Shown in pieces: positions 34,548 through 43,500 of a stretch of DNA of 64,000 bases; position 1 is the stretch's first letter, and every line of letters starts with the position of its first letter. Source of the stretch: Cellulophaga lytica DSM 7489 (lineage in GTDB: Bacteria > Bacteroidota > Bacteroidia > Flavobacteriales > Flavobacteriaceae); the NCBI RefSeq assembly GCF_000190595.1, contig NC_015167.1, positions 3,208,501 through 3,272,500 on the forward strand. The letters run 5' to 3'. The notes below the pieces were generated by a model. That model saw only the letters and a list, made by a program, of their open reading frames with translations. It searched no databases and had not been told where the DNA came from. The position numbers and the translations under genes were made by a program.

Positions 34548-35825
34548 CTATGCTTTTAAGCTAGTTTTAGTATTGTTTTTAAAAGATGAACTACTAGGAA
34601 GCTCAAACAACTCTAAATCAAAAAATGGAATAGCGGCAAGTAAGTGATCAAATATATCAGACATTATATACTCGTAGTTTTCCCATCTTTTATCACTACT
34701 AAAGGCATAAACCTCTAAAGGAATACCTTGTGGAGTAGGAGCTAATTGCCTAACCATAACCATCATATCTTTATTTATAGCAGAATGATTTTTTAAATAC
34801 GTGTCTGCATATTTTCTAAAAAGTCCAATGTTTGTAAGGTTTCTTCCGTTTATTAAAATAGACTTGTCTATATTATTACTTGTATTAAAATCAGTAATAC
34901 TCTCTTGTCTACTTTTAATATAGTCGGTAATAAGACTAATTTTTTTAAATTTTTGAATGTCTTTTGGTGCTAAAAAATTGATACTTTCTTGTTTAATAAT
35001 TAAAGCACGTTTAATTCTACGTCCTGGAGAATTTGTCATTCCTCTCCAGTTTTTAAAAGAATCCGAAATTAAGGCATAGGTTGGTATGGTTGTAATGGTA
35101 TTGTCAAAGTTTTGTACTTTAACTGTAGCAAGGTTAATTTCTATAACATCTCCATCTGCACCATAATTGTCAAAAGAAATCCAATCACCAATGCGTACCA
35201 TATCATTTATAGATACTTGTATGCTTGCAACAAAGCCAAGTATGGTGTCTTTAAAAATTAATAATATTACAGCAGAGGCCGTACCTAAACCAGTTAAAAA
35301 TTTCCAAAGTTCTATGTCTGTAAGTATAGATATAGCTAACAAAATACCAATAGACCATAAAAAGATCATAAATACCTGTATGTAGCTATCTATAGGTTTG
35401 TCTTTAAGGTTTGGTAATGTTTTAAAGAAATCTTTTAAAGTATTAAGCAAACTCCTAACTACCCACAGCGTTAATACAATGCCAAAAACTTCTAAACCTT
35501 TTAAAATTATGCCTTGTGCTTTTATAAAACCATTAAAAACAAATGGAATAGCGTTGTAAGCAATAATAATAGGTACTATATGCGCTACATTTCTTGGTAC
35601 TTTGTTTTTAACCAAAAAGTCATCAAAATTTGTTTTAGATATGCTTGTAAATTTTGCAAATACAGAAATGAATATTTTTCTTAAAACGTAATCAAAAATA
35701 TAAAGAACAATTATTAAAAGAAGTAGTAAAATTAATGTGTTCAAGTATTTAGCATAAACATCATCCAAACCAATTTCTACTAAATAATTGTAAAGTAAAG
35801 AAGATACTTGATTTAAACTATACAT
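34548..35825 (-). CDS. Mechanosensitive channel of the MscS superfamily (YbdG/MscM-like)
   Basis: Five membrane segments lie in the first ~200 residues. The MscS pore and beta domain follow, with the block FDNYGADGDVIEINLATVKV and then NTITTIPTYALISDSFKNW. The C-terminal part contains the long insertion typical of the YbdG group. It should release solutes on hypo-osmotic shock. The 425-residue length fits. Confidence 0.9.
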   Translation of the reverse strand: MYSLNQVSSLLYNYLVEIGLDDVYAKYLNTLILLLLLIIVLYIFDYVLRKIFISVFAKFTSISKTNFDDFLVKNKVPRNVAHIVPIIIAYNAIPFVFNGFIKAQGIILKGLEVFGIVLTLWVVRSLLNTLKDFFKTLPNLKDKPIDSYIQVFMIFLWSIGILLAISILTDIELWKFLTGLGTASAVILLIFKDTILGFVASIQVSINDMVRIGDWISFDNYGADGDVIEINLATVKVQNFDNTITTIPTYALISDSFKNWRGMTNSPGRRIKRALIIKQESINFLAPKDIQKFKKISLITDYIKSRQESITDFNTSNNIDKSILINGRNLTNIGLFRKYADTYLKNHSAINKDMMVMVRQLAPTPQGIPLEVYAFSSDKRWENYEYIMSDIFDHLLAAIPFFDLELFELPSSSSFKNNTKTSLKA

Positions 35826-35885
35826 ATAATTGTTTATATTTTTAATATTAAACTAGACATTGGTAATTGTAATAAAAGGAATTAA

Positions 35886-36293
35886 CTAATCTAAAAATTT
35901 AGATTTTAGCTCTGGAGTAGGAATCATACAATTATTTTTTTTGCCAAACCAATTGTATCTATTTTTTGCAATAATAGTATATATCCAATCTCTAAAACTA
36001 GCAGGAATTAGCTCTAAAATCCATAATAAAGACCAAATACCTCCAAATGAACGTCCAATTTTTAGAGCGGCAGACGATTTTACATAATATGCAATATTGG
36101 GCTCTATTAGTATAATAGAATCTGTTTTTTCCATATCAATATTACGTGTAGAAAAAAAATTATGTGCAATTTCTCCTTGTAATGTAGCAAATCTAAATTC
36201 ATCTTTTTTATCATGTTTAATAATAAACTGTATAGCGTTGTTGCATAAATTGCAAACGCCATCAAAAAGAATTATTTTTTTATCTAAATCCAC
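35886..36293 (-). CDS. DCC-family thiol-disulfide oxidoreductase-like protein (DUF393)
   Basis: The family motif DGVCNLC (D11 to C17) opens a thioredoxin-like fold; 135 residues is normal length. The start codon is GTG, as in-frame stops lie upstream and no ATG follows near the motif. A TATCTTTG -7 box ends only four bases before the GTG, so the mRNA would be leaderless. Confidence 0.85.
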   Translation of the reverse strand: MDLDKKIILFDGVCNLCNNAIQFIIKHDKKDEFRFATLQGEIAHNFFSTRNIDMEKTDSIILIEPNIAYYVKSSAALKIGRSFGGIWSLLWILELIPASFRDWIYTIIAKNRYNWFGKKNNCMIPTPELKSKFLD

Positions 36294-36297
36294 CCTG

Positions 36298-36305
36298 CAA
36301 AGATA
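36298..36305 (-). promoter_or_regulatory. -7 box of the DCC gene, implying a leaderless mRNA
   Basis: TATCTTTG on the minus strand is separated from the GTG start by four bases. Confidence 0.5.
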
Positions 36306-36332
36306 AAATACCTACAGTAAAAAAGAGTGTTT

Positions 36333-38210
36333 TTATAATGAATTTAAGAAATCACCTAAATCTGTTTCTTTGCCTAAACTTAATTTCTTTTTAAGCCTAT
36401 ATTTAGATTTTAAAATACTATCTGGCAATACATTAAAAATGGCTGCAATTTCTTTAGTAGACAAGTTCATTCTTAAAAATGCAGCAAGTCTAATTTCTTT
36501 CTCAGATATATCTGCATAAATAGCTTTTAGTTTGTTATCAAAATCGTTATGAACATCTGCAAAATAAGATTTAAATAAGTCCCAGTCTTTATCATCTGCA
36601 GTTTGCTTTTTAAGTAACATTAAAATGCGTCTAAACTCTAATTTAAATTTTTCGGGATTATTTTTTAACTCTTTTAAGTTTTCTAATAGTTCTTGTGTAA
36701 AAGTATTTTTTTGTACCAAGTGTACCGTTAAACTTGCTAATTCTTTTTGTTTGTGTTCTATTTCTTTACGGTATAATTCATCTTGTTTTTTTTGTGTAAC
36801 AATGTCCTTTTTCATACGCTGCCTGTAAATAAAAAAGATCATAATAGAAATAGAAAGAACAGAGAACATACCTGCAGCATAAAGACTAGTAGTTAAGGTT
36901 TTTAACTTGTTTTGCTGCTGTAAATTTTTAATTTCTTCTTCATTTAAAGCTAATGAAGTTTGTTTTTTTTCGGTTTCGTAAATGGTTTTAAGCTCTTCAA
37001 TTTGCTGTACGTTTTTTAAGTTATAAATACTGTCTTTATAATTTTGATGATTTTTTAAGTCCTGTAATGCTAAACTATTATTGCCAAGTTTTTCATAAGC
37101 TAATGAACGTAATTTGTAATTTTCCATTAAATAATCTAACCTCTTTGAAGGTGTAGATTTTTCTATAGCCTTATCTAAATATGTTATTGCTAATTTTGGT
37201 TTATTAAGGTCTAAATAAAGTGTTCCTAGTTCTTTTAAAACATCAATATAATTGTATAAAAAGCCTTCTCTTTCATGAAATCTTAAACTTTCTTCTAAAT
37301 AAACTTTAGATTTTTCAAAATCTCTAGATTCCCTGTATAAAGATCCTATATTAGTGTATAGCATTGCTTCATTAGATTTTAAACCGTGTTTTTGAGCAAT
37401 TTTTAAACTTTCTCTAAAATGCAAAATTGCTTTGTCAAAATCTTTTAAGTTACAATATGTAGATCCAATTTGTAAATGCATATTACACATCCATATACTA
37501 TCATCATTTAATTTATATACCTCCAGTGCTTTATTATAATATGATATAGCCTCGTTGTAATTGCCAATGTGGCTTTGTATTTCACCAATTCTAGCTGTAA
37601 TATCAGCAATACGTATTGCACTACCATTTATAGAATCTAAAATTTTTAAAGATTCCATATACATTTTTTGAGATAATCTATACTGTCCCTTACTTAAATA
37701 TACACTTGCAATATTTCCAATAGTATGACCATATAACCCAATTTTATTATTTTTTTTATAAATATTTTTGGCTTCGTTAAACATATCTAAAGACTTGTCT
37801 AAATTAGAGTTTAGTCTTTCTATATCTGCTAATTCATTAAGTCCCATAGCAAAAGAAACATTATCGTTAATTTCTTTTGCTAACGACATAGCAATTTTGT
37901 GATAATAAATTGAAGAATCCATTTTATGTAATACCTTATATGCTAAAGCGCTATTGTAGGCATTAGAAATAGTTTTTTGCTTATTGGATATAAGCTTAGC
38001 AATTTTATAAGCTTCTAGAGAGTATTTTAAAGATAGTTTTGGATTTTTATATTGAAGAATTGAATGTAGACTGTCTAATATTACTAATTTTTGCGATGAG
38101 GATATTTCTGTGTTTAATATATTTTTTAAACTATCTATTTCTTTATTAGATTGACTGAAAGAAAAAGTTGTAACACTTATTACCAAAAAGGTAATTATTA
38201 AGGTTTTCAT
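36333..38210 (-). CDS. TPR-containing membrane regulator with C-terminal LuxR-like HTH
   Basis: A signal peptide (1-19) precedes a periplasmic array of TPR repeats (about 60-400) and a coiled region. A single membrane helix follows (about 437-460), then a cytoplasmic coiled coil and a winged-HTH/LuxR-type domain near 565-620 (ISEKEIRLAAFLRMNLSTKEIA). This one-protein architecture is common in Flavobacteriia, and the ligand is normally unknown. It is transcribed divergently from the cytolysin-like gene, whose promoter carries a direct-repeat box, so control of that gene is a reasonable guess. Confidence 0.88.
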   Translation of the reverse strand: MKTLIITFLVISVTTFSFSQSNKEIDSLKNILNTEISSSQKLVILDSLHSILQYKNPKLSLKYSLEAYKIAKLISNKQKTISNAYNSALAYKVLHKMDSSIYYHKIAMSLAKEINDNVSFAMGLNELADIERLNSNLDKSLDMFNEAKNIYKKNNKIGLYGHTIGNIASVYLSKGQYRLSQKMYMESLKILDSINGSAIRIADITARIGEIQSHIGNYNEAISYYNKALEVYKLNDDSIWMCNMHLQIGSTYCNLKDFDKAILHFRESLKIAQKHGLKSNEAMLYTNIGSLYRESRDFEKSKVYLEESLRFHEREGFLYNYIDVLKELGTLYLDLNKPKLAITYLDKAIEKSTPSKRLDYLMENYKLRSLAYEKLGNNSLALQDLKNHQNYKDSIYNLKNVQQIEELKTIYETEKKQTSLALNEEEIKNLQQQNKLKTLTTSLYAAGMFSVLSISIMIFFIYRQRMKKDIVTQKKQDELYRKEIEHKQKELASLTVHLVQKNTFTQELLENLKELKNNPEKFKLEFRRILMLLKKQTADDKDWDLFKSYFADVHNDFDNKLKAIYADISEKEIRLAAFLRMNLSTKEIAAIFNVLPDSILKSKYRLKKKLSLGKETDLGDFLNSL

Positions 38211-38480
38211 AGGTTATTTCTGATAAAGTTAATTATATAAAGAATAAAATAATTGGGGACTTTACCTTTTTTCTTTGGTTCTAAGGTATTGATTTTTTAT
38301 TTTTTTTATGATTTTAATTTTCATCAATCTTTGCTTGTCTATATCTTTTGTGAGATTTTTACCTCGTTATTTAAGCAGTAATGTATTGTGTATACCTTTG
38401 TTATATAGTGTTTTATTTTGTTTTTTGTAGTTTAAATGTAAATAAATATTTGTCCTGATGTTTATTTATTTAAAATTGAT
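38211..38480. other. AT-rich divergent spacer between regulator and cytolysin genes
   Basis: There is no convincing gene here. The spacer contains a single TTGTCTAT half-site at 38335-38342, like those in the direct repeat nearer the cytolysin gene. I see no clear -7 box for the regulator gene. Confidence 0.5.
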
Positions 38481-38540
38481 TTGTCCATACTTTGTCTATT
38501 ATACATCTGATGTATTGGGGGTAATTAAAATATACTTTTG
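38481..38540 (+). promoter_or_regulatory. Cytolysin promoter: direct-repeat operator plus -7 box
   Basis: TTGTCCATACTTTGTCTAT (38481-38499) contains two TTGTCyAT units 11 bases apart, about one helical turn. TACTTTTG (38533-38540) is the -7 box, 27 bases before the ATG. A nearly identical pair recurs at 41085-41143. Confidence 0.65.
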
Positions 38541-38567
38541 AGCTTTCAAATCTTAAAATAATATATT

Positions 38568-40526
38568 ATGAAGCAAATGCATTCATATAGATCAAAAACA
38601 AACCTACTAATGTTTTTGTTTCTATTAGCGTCAGTATTATCTTGTAGTAAGGATGATGATTCTCAGCAAAAAAATAATGAATCCGAAAAGAGTAGTTTTA
38701 ATGCTGTTCTTGCTGTTGGTGAAGATTTAGAAGATCCAATACAACAACAGCTAGAGGTTTCTTCTACACAAAGTGAGCAAGCAATTACTACAACAGACGA
38801 TCAAGGTAACTCAACTGTAGAAAACTGGAGTTGCACTACAACTACTTATGATTTAAAAAGGGAATCTGGTGGAGAAGATGGTTTTCCTTTATTTAGTCCA
38901 AATGCTAAAATAATTTATCCAGGTAGCTTGTTACAGGGAAAAACACTTAAAAATACAACTCCAGACGTAATAGCTGTAGGTAGAGCAGGTGGGACGGTAT
39001 CTTATGATTTGGTTAACGGTAATATATCTAGTACTGTAACTGTAGATGTGGTGTCTAAAAGTAGTATACAAGATGCTATGAACCAGATTATTGCAGCATC
39101 ACCAGACGTAACGCCAGCAAATTTTACTTTTGAGTATGAACAAGTACAAAGTAGAGAGGCTTTAGCTATTAGTATGGGATTGGATGTTAAGTCTGCTTTT
39201 GTAAAAGCAGGTGCTAGTTTTGATTTTAAAAACGGAGATGATAAAAATAGAATTTTAGTAAAATTAAAACAAACGTTTTATACTATGTCTATGAACTTGC
39301 CAACTAGTAAGGACGATTTGTTTGCAGACACAGTAACTCCAGAAGATTTAGCAAAATATGTGCAAGAAGATAATCCTGCCACATACATTAGTGATGTTAC
39401 CTATGGTAGGGTTTATTATATGTTAATAGAAACAAGCTCATCTTACCAAGAACTTAATGTAGCTGCTAATGCTAGTTTTGGCGTTTTTAGTACAAAAGTA
39501 AAAGCAGAATTAGAAGTTGATCACTTAAAAGAATTAAAAAATGTTAATATAAAAGTAATTGCATTTGGCGGAGATACAGAGTCTACCATTTCTACAATAG
39601 GAGAAACCAATTTAAGTTCTCTAGTAAGTTTGCTATCAAAAAGCGCAAATATTGGGTCTGGTTTACCAATAAGTTATGTAGTACGTAGTGTAAATACAAA
39701 TCAAATAGTTGGTATACAACTTGCTACACAGTATAATGAAACTAATTGTGAGCCTCTTTTTGATAATGGCGAACCAATACAGACAAAGCACTGGAGAGGC
39801 AATATTTTAAATAAAATGGGAGGCGTTGGTGCAGCTTTTGAGCGTAATAAAGGAGAGTTTATACTTATAAATACGTCTGGAGATAAATATATGCGCAGTT
39901 TTAACGGCGCTTTAGAAGGTCCTTTTTCTGTAACTGATTTGTTTGGTGGCGAATACCCATTCTTTACTGGTGATAAGGACAGTGGAGAGTTTGATGGTAT
40001 AGGAGCTATTGTAAATATTAGAAACAATAGTAAAGAAGATAGCATAGATAATGAAAGGCAATTTTTAGCAGTTTCAAAAAGTGGTTTGCAGTTTAAATAC
40101 GCTAGTGGAAATTCTTGGGAAAGTTTTACTAGTATAGCAGATTTATCTGTTGAAAAAATAAACACTATAGGGGATAATCCTTTTGGTGTTAGTGGCATTG
40201 GAGCAGTATTAAATGTTTTTTACGAGGTAGAAGACAAAGAGACCGGTTATTATAAAAGTTCATTACACTTTTTTAATAAGGTTGGTACTAAACAAACTTT
40301 GTTTTGGTCAGGAAGTAGATATGGAAAAGGTGGAGAGATTAGTCATTCATATGATTTAACTTCAACTTCTAGTCAGTATAAAAACATACCTTTTACTGCT
40401 ATTGGTGCGGCATTAAGATTTGATGTTGGAGGCAGCAAAAAATATATAATATTTGATATAACTGGTACAAAATACATAGTTTCTAGTAATAATACGGGTG
40501 ATTATTCTCCAATTTTTATTCTCTAA
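38568..40526 (+). CDS. Cholesterol-dependent-cytolysin-like lipoprotein with a four-repeat C-terminal module
   Basis: A lipoprotein signal ends at C26, followed by SKDDD, an acidic surface-export-like signal. Residues about 85-395 match domains 1-3 (and the domain-2 strand) of thiol-activated cytolysins: YPGSLLQGKTL, RAGGTVSYDL, VKLKQTFYTMSM, FADTVTPEDL, ISDVTYGRVYYMLIETSSS, IAFGGDTEST and LPISYVVRS. The Trp-rich undecapeptide and Ig-like domain 4 are absent. Instead, residues 405-652 contain four diverged repeats beginning GVGAAF (419), GIGAIV (477), GIGAVL (543) and AIGAAL (611), each followed by a strand pair and an SG-x-KY-like turn. This could be a four-bladed propeller. The protein is probably pore-forming, with a changed target. 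Confidence 0.85.
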   Translation: MKQMHSYRSKTNLLMFLFLLASVLSCSKDDDSQQKNNESEKSSFNAVLAVGEDLEDPIQQQLEVSSTQSEQAITTTDDQGNSTVENWSCTTTTYDLKRESGGEDGFPLFSPNAKIIYPGSLLQGKTLKNTTPDVIAVGRAGGTVSYDLVNGNISSTVTVDVVSKSSIQDAMNQIIAASPDVTPANFTFEYEQVQSREALAISMGLDVKSAFVKAGASFDFKNGDDKNRILVKLKQTFYTMSMNLPTSKDDLFADTVTPEDLAKYVQEDNPATYISDVTYGRVYYMLIETSSSYQELNVAANASFGVFSTKVKAELEVDHLKELKNVNIKVIAFGGDTESTISTIGETNLSSLVSLLSKSANIGSGLPISYVVRSVNTNQIVGIQLATQYNETNCEPLFDNGEPIQTKHWRGNILNKMGGVGAAFERNKGEFILINTSGDKYMRSFNGALEGPFSVTDLFGGEYPFFTGDKDSGEFDGIGAIVNIRNNSKEDSIDNERQFLAVSKSGLQFKYASGNSWESFTSIADLSVEKINTIGDNPFGVSGIGAVLNVFYEVEDKETGYYKSSLHFFNKVGTKQTLFWSGSRYGKGGEISHSYDLTSTSSQYKNIPFTAIGAALRFDVGGSKKYIIFDITGTKYIVSSNNTGDYSPIFIL

Positions 40527-40657
40527 GTGTTTAATAAAATACCTTTAGATAGCTAATTCTAAATTATTTCCAAATTTTACTTTCCTACTTATGATTGCAT
40601 TTAATTATGCATTGGTCCTTAATAACTGTTAATAATTATATAGGATTGAGTTAGTGT

Positions 40658-40689
40658 AACTGGGCAATTTAACTATTGCTCAGTTTTTT
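40658..40689 (+). terminator. Terminator of the cytolysin-like gene
   Basis: An 11-bp stem (40658-40668 with 40675-40685, one G-T pair) runs into T residues, 131 bases after the stop. Confidence 0.8.
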
Positions 40690-41084
40690 ATTGGGTATAA
40701 ATTCTAGTTTTAGAAGCTCATTGATATTTAAAAAAGAATAGTAGGGTAGGTATAAAACACAGAAAAATCTTAAATTAAACAAGTAAGAATTACTTTTTTT
40801 ATATTAAATAGTGACATTTACAAGTATATACTTTTGTAAGTATGCATTATTTATAAATAATTACGCAGCCATATCCTTAATGTATTATTTTTTGATAATA
40901 TTTTAGATTGAGAAATTAATGTAAACTAGAAAACACTTCATTTAATTTATTGTTAATCAATATTTTGAATAAAAATTAAATTTATTGACATCTTTTTTAT
41001 GTAATTGTACGTATATAAATTGCAATCAAGAAAAATCTTTGTAATTATTAAGATTTTTTGAAGAAAAATGAAGAAAGTATATGC
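40690..41084. other. AT-rich gene-free spacer
   Basis: I see no supported gene in these ~395 bases. One open minus-strand frame (40953-41162) has no family resemblance and crosses the promoter box downstream. The sequence may be the remains of a lost gene. Confidence 0.4.
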
Positions 41085-41143
41085 TTGTCCATACTTTGTC
41101 CATAGTATTTTCTTTATAAAAGCATTGATAAAAGCTACTTTTG
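41085..41143 (+). promoter_or_regulatory. Second copy of the direct-repeat operator and -7 box
   Basis: TTGTCCATACTTTGTCCAT (41085-41103) differs from the cytolysin box by one base. TACTTTTG at 41136-41143 lies 51 bases from the box start, against 52 at the cytolysin promoter. It drives a short transcript. Confidence 0.6.
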
Positions 41144-41149
41144 TAGTGT

Positions 41150-41272
41150 GAGAATATAACATTAAACTAAATATGGTTTACCCAAAATATTTAGTTTTAA
41201 AAGTTGGGGAACAGTCGGCCTCTTAAGTAGTTTTGTAAACTTCATAATACTTAATGCTGGCTGTTATTTTTT
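41150..41272 (+). ncRNA. Candidate short regulated transcript with a terminal hairpin
   Basis: A transcript starting after the -7 box would be about 120 bases long. It contains an 18-codon frame (41173-41226, including stop, starting MVYPKYLVLK). It ends in a nested hairpin: 41210-41219 with 41256-41265 (two G-T pairs), an inner stem 41223-41229 with 41248-41254, and six T after it. It could be a small RNA, a leader peptide with attenuator, or the stub of a deleted paralogue. Confidence 0.5.
41210..41272 (+). terminator. Nested hairpin terminator of the short transcript
   Basis: The outer 10-bp and inner 7-bp stems stack with a small bulge, and a T run follows on the plus strand only. The minus-strand mutS2 stop codon lies inside the 3' arm. 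Confidence 0.65.
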
Positions 41273-43435
41273 AGCCTGTACCAACTCTAATTTATCTACA
41301 CTTACACTAGTAGTAAATAATCCATAATTTACAACAGCTTTATTCTTTTCTAAAGTATCTATACTACCAACAGCTTTACCATCTAGTAAACGGACTCTGT
41401 CACCAACTTTAAAAATATACTTAGGTTTTAGTTTTTCTTTTACAATAGCCTTTTTCTTTTCTACTTTTTTCTTTTCGCGTATTACCTCTACCTTTTTGGC
41501 TACTTCTTGTTCTACTAACTTCTTTTTAGCTTTTTGTGCTTTTACTTCTTTAGCTGTTTTCTTTTTTCTTTTACTATTTTCAGTTTCTACAATGCGTAAT
41601 AGTTCAGATATTACTACTTTCTTTTTCTTATCCTGAAAATATTTCTCTGCAGCATCATTAACCTTATTACCTAAATAAATCATACGTTGGTTATGGTCAT
41701 ACAATTCTTGGTAATTTTCTAGTTTAGATTTAATTTTTGTATTTAGCTCTTCAAGTCGTCTAGATTCTTGTCTAGCTTTACTTTCTTCTTCTTGTAATCT
41801 AGAACCAGTTTTTTCCATTTTGCTTCGCTCTTTTTGCATTTTAGCAATAGTAGCATCAAAACGTACTTTACCTCGCTCAATTTTCTTTTTAGCTTTATTA
41901 ATTAAGCTATAGGGAATACCGTTTTTTTGTGCAACTTCAAAAGTAAAAGAACTACCTGCCTGCCCTAAAACAAGTTTAAAAGTTGGTTCTAAACTTTTAG
42001 CATCAAACAACATATTGGCATTTGTAGCGTGCGGTAATTCATTTGCTAACATTTTTAGGTTTGCATAATGTGTGGTAATTACACCATAAGCACCACGGTC
42101 ATAAAAGACTTCTAAAAAAGTTTCTGCCAATGCACCACCAAGTTCAGGATCACTACCTGTACCAAATTCATCAATTAAAAAAAGTGTTTTATCATTACAC
42201 TTTTTTAAAAAGCTGTTCATATTTTTAAGCCTATAACTATAGGTACTTAAGTGGTTTTCTATAGATTGATTATCTCCAATGTCTGTCAATATTTTTTCAA
42301 ATAAACAGACCGTACTACGTTCATGCACCGGAATTAGCATACCGCTTTGCAACATTACTTGTAGCAAACCAATTGTTTTTAAGGTAATACTTTTACCACC
42401 AGCATTAGGGCCAGAGATTACAATAATTCTGTTGTCTTGTTTTAGCTCTATAGTTTGTGGCCAAGTTTTTTCGTTTTTTCTGGTATTTGTTAGGTATAAG
42501 AGTGGGTGGTAAGCGTCTCGCAAATACATTTCTCTTTCTTCACTTATTTTTGGTAAAAGAGACTTTGTATCTTGTGCATATTTGGCTTTTGCAGCAGTAA
42601 CATCGGTCTGTGCAAGGTATTCTTGGTAACTGGCCAATACGTAATCAAAAGGTTTTATAGCAGCTGTTAATTCTTTTAAAATACGATTTACTTCCTCTTT
42701 TTCATCGTATTCTAAATTGTTTAATTCTCTACTATGGCGCAATGTAGCTTCAGGTTCTATGTAAACAATACTACCAGTTTTAGAAGCTCCCATAACGGCA
42801 CCTTTTACCTTTTTGCGGTACATTGCTTTTACAGCTAAAACACGCCTGTTATCTACAACAGATTCTCTAATTTCATCTAAATAATCTGCCGAGTTATAAG
42901 AGTTTAATGCAGATATAAAACTACCATTAATTTTACCTTTTACCGCATTAATTTCTCTTCGTAAATCATACAGTTTACTAGAAGCTTTATCTTTAACCTC
43001 ACCAAACTTATCTATAACAGCATCAATTGCATTTGGTATTTCTGGCAACACATTTAGCGTTTCAGAATAGCTATGTAATAGTGGATAATATTCTTTAAAT
43101 TTTTTAAAAAACTTAGTATGTATAACTACAGTATTACAAATACTGCTAATTTTTTTAAAGCCTCCAATTTCTAAGGTTGCATTTTCTATTTTTAATAAAT
43201 GTAATTCTTTTGTAATAGTATCAAAACCGTGATTAGGAATTCGGTTTTCATTATCATAAGACGCTACATACTCATTAGTTTTCCCTAATTGCTTTATAAT
43301 TTCTTCTTTATCACTAAAAGGAGCTATTTCTAAAGCCAACTCTTTACCTAGTTCTGTACTACAGCGCAAGTTAATGTGTTCTAATACGGTATTAAACTCT
43401 AGGTCTTGAAGTGTTTTAGGGTGAATTTTATGCAT
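41264..43435 (-). CDS. mutS2: MutS2-family ATPase lacking the Smr nuclease domain
   Basis: The MutS core and ATPase domains are present with Walker A GPNAGGKS (342-349), Walker B LFLIDEFGTGSDP and a following ITTHYANLK. A long Lys/Glu-rich coiled coil (about 515-660) leads to a KOW-like beta tail (FKVGDRVRLLDG, to 723). Canonical MutS2 carries a C-terminal Smr nuclease domain of about 80 residues after this point; none is present here. It may act in collided-ribosome rescue or recombination control as a nuclease-free version. A -7 box lies 20 bases upstream. Confidence 0.9.
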   Translation of the reverse strand: MHKIHPKTLQDLEFNTVLEHINLRCSTELGKELALEIAPFSDKEEIIKQLGKTNEYVASYDNENRIPNHGFDTITKELHLLKIENATLEIGGFKKISSICNTVVIHTKFFKKFKEYYPLLHSYSETLNVLPEIPNAIDAVIDKFGEVKDKASSKLYDLRREINAVKGKINGSFISALNSYNSADYLDEIRESVVDNRRVLAVKAMYRKKVKGAVMGASKTGSIVYIEPEATLRHSRELNNLEYDEKEEVNRILKELTAAIKPFDYVLASYQEYLAQTDVTAAKAKYAQDTKSLLPKISEEREMYLRDAYHPLLYLTNTRKNEKTWPQTIELKQDNRIIVISGPNAGGKSITLKTIGLLQVMLQSGMLIPVHERSTVCLFEKILTDIGDNQSIENHLSTYSYRLKNMNSFLKKCNDKTLFLIDEFGTGSDPELGGALAETFLEVFYDRGAYGVITTHYANLKMLANELPHATNANMLFDAKSLEPTFKLVLGQAGSSFTFEVAQKNGIPYSLINKAKKKIERGKVRFDATIAKMQKERSKMEKTGSRLQEEESKARQESRRLEELNTKIKSKLENYQELYDHNQRMIYLGNKVNDAAEKYFQDKKKKVVISELLRIVETENSKRKKKTAKEVKAQKAKKKLVEQEVAKKVEVIREKKKVEKKKAIVKEKLKPKYIFKVGDRVRLLDGKAVGSIDTLEKNKAVVNYGLFTTSVSVDKLELVQAKK

Positions 43436-43454
43436 TGTATAATTTTAAGCCTTG

Positions 43455-43462
43455 CAAAGGTA
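43455..43462 (-). promoter_or_regulatory. -7 box of mutS2
   Basis: TACCTTTG on the minus strand fits TAnnTTTG, 20 bases before the ATG. Confidence 0.5.
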
Positions 43463-43500
43463 AAGATAAGTGATGAAACTGTGAATTTGTAGTATTTATT

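Noticed and set aside
40953..41162. Open minus-strand frame of 69 codons in the spacer before mutS2
   Set aside because: It is made of AT-rich codons with no family resemblance, and it runs across the operator and -7 box of the short plus-strand transcript.
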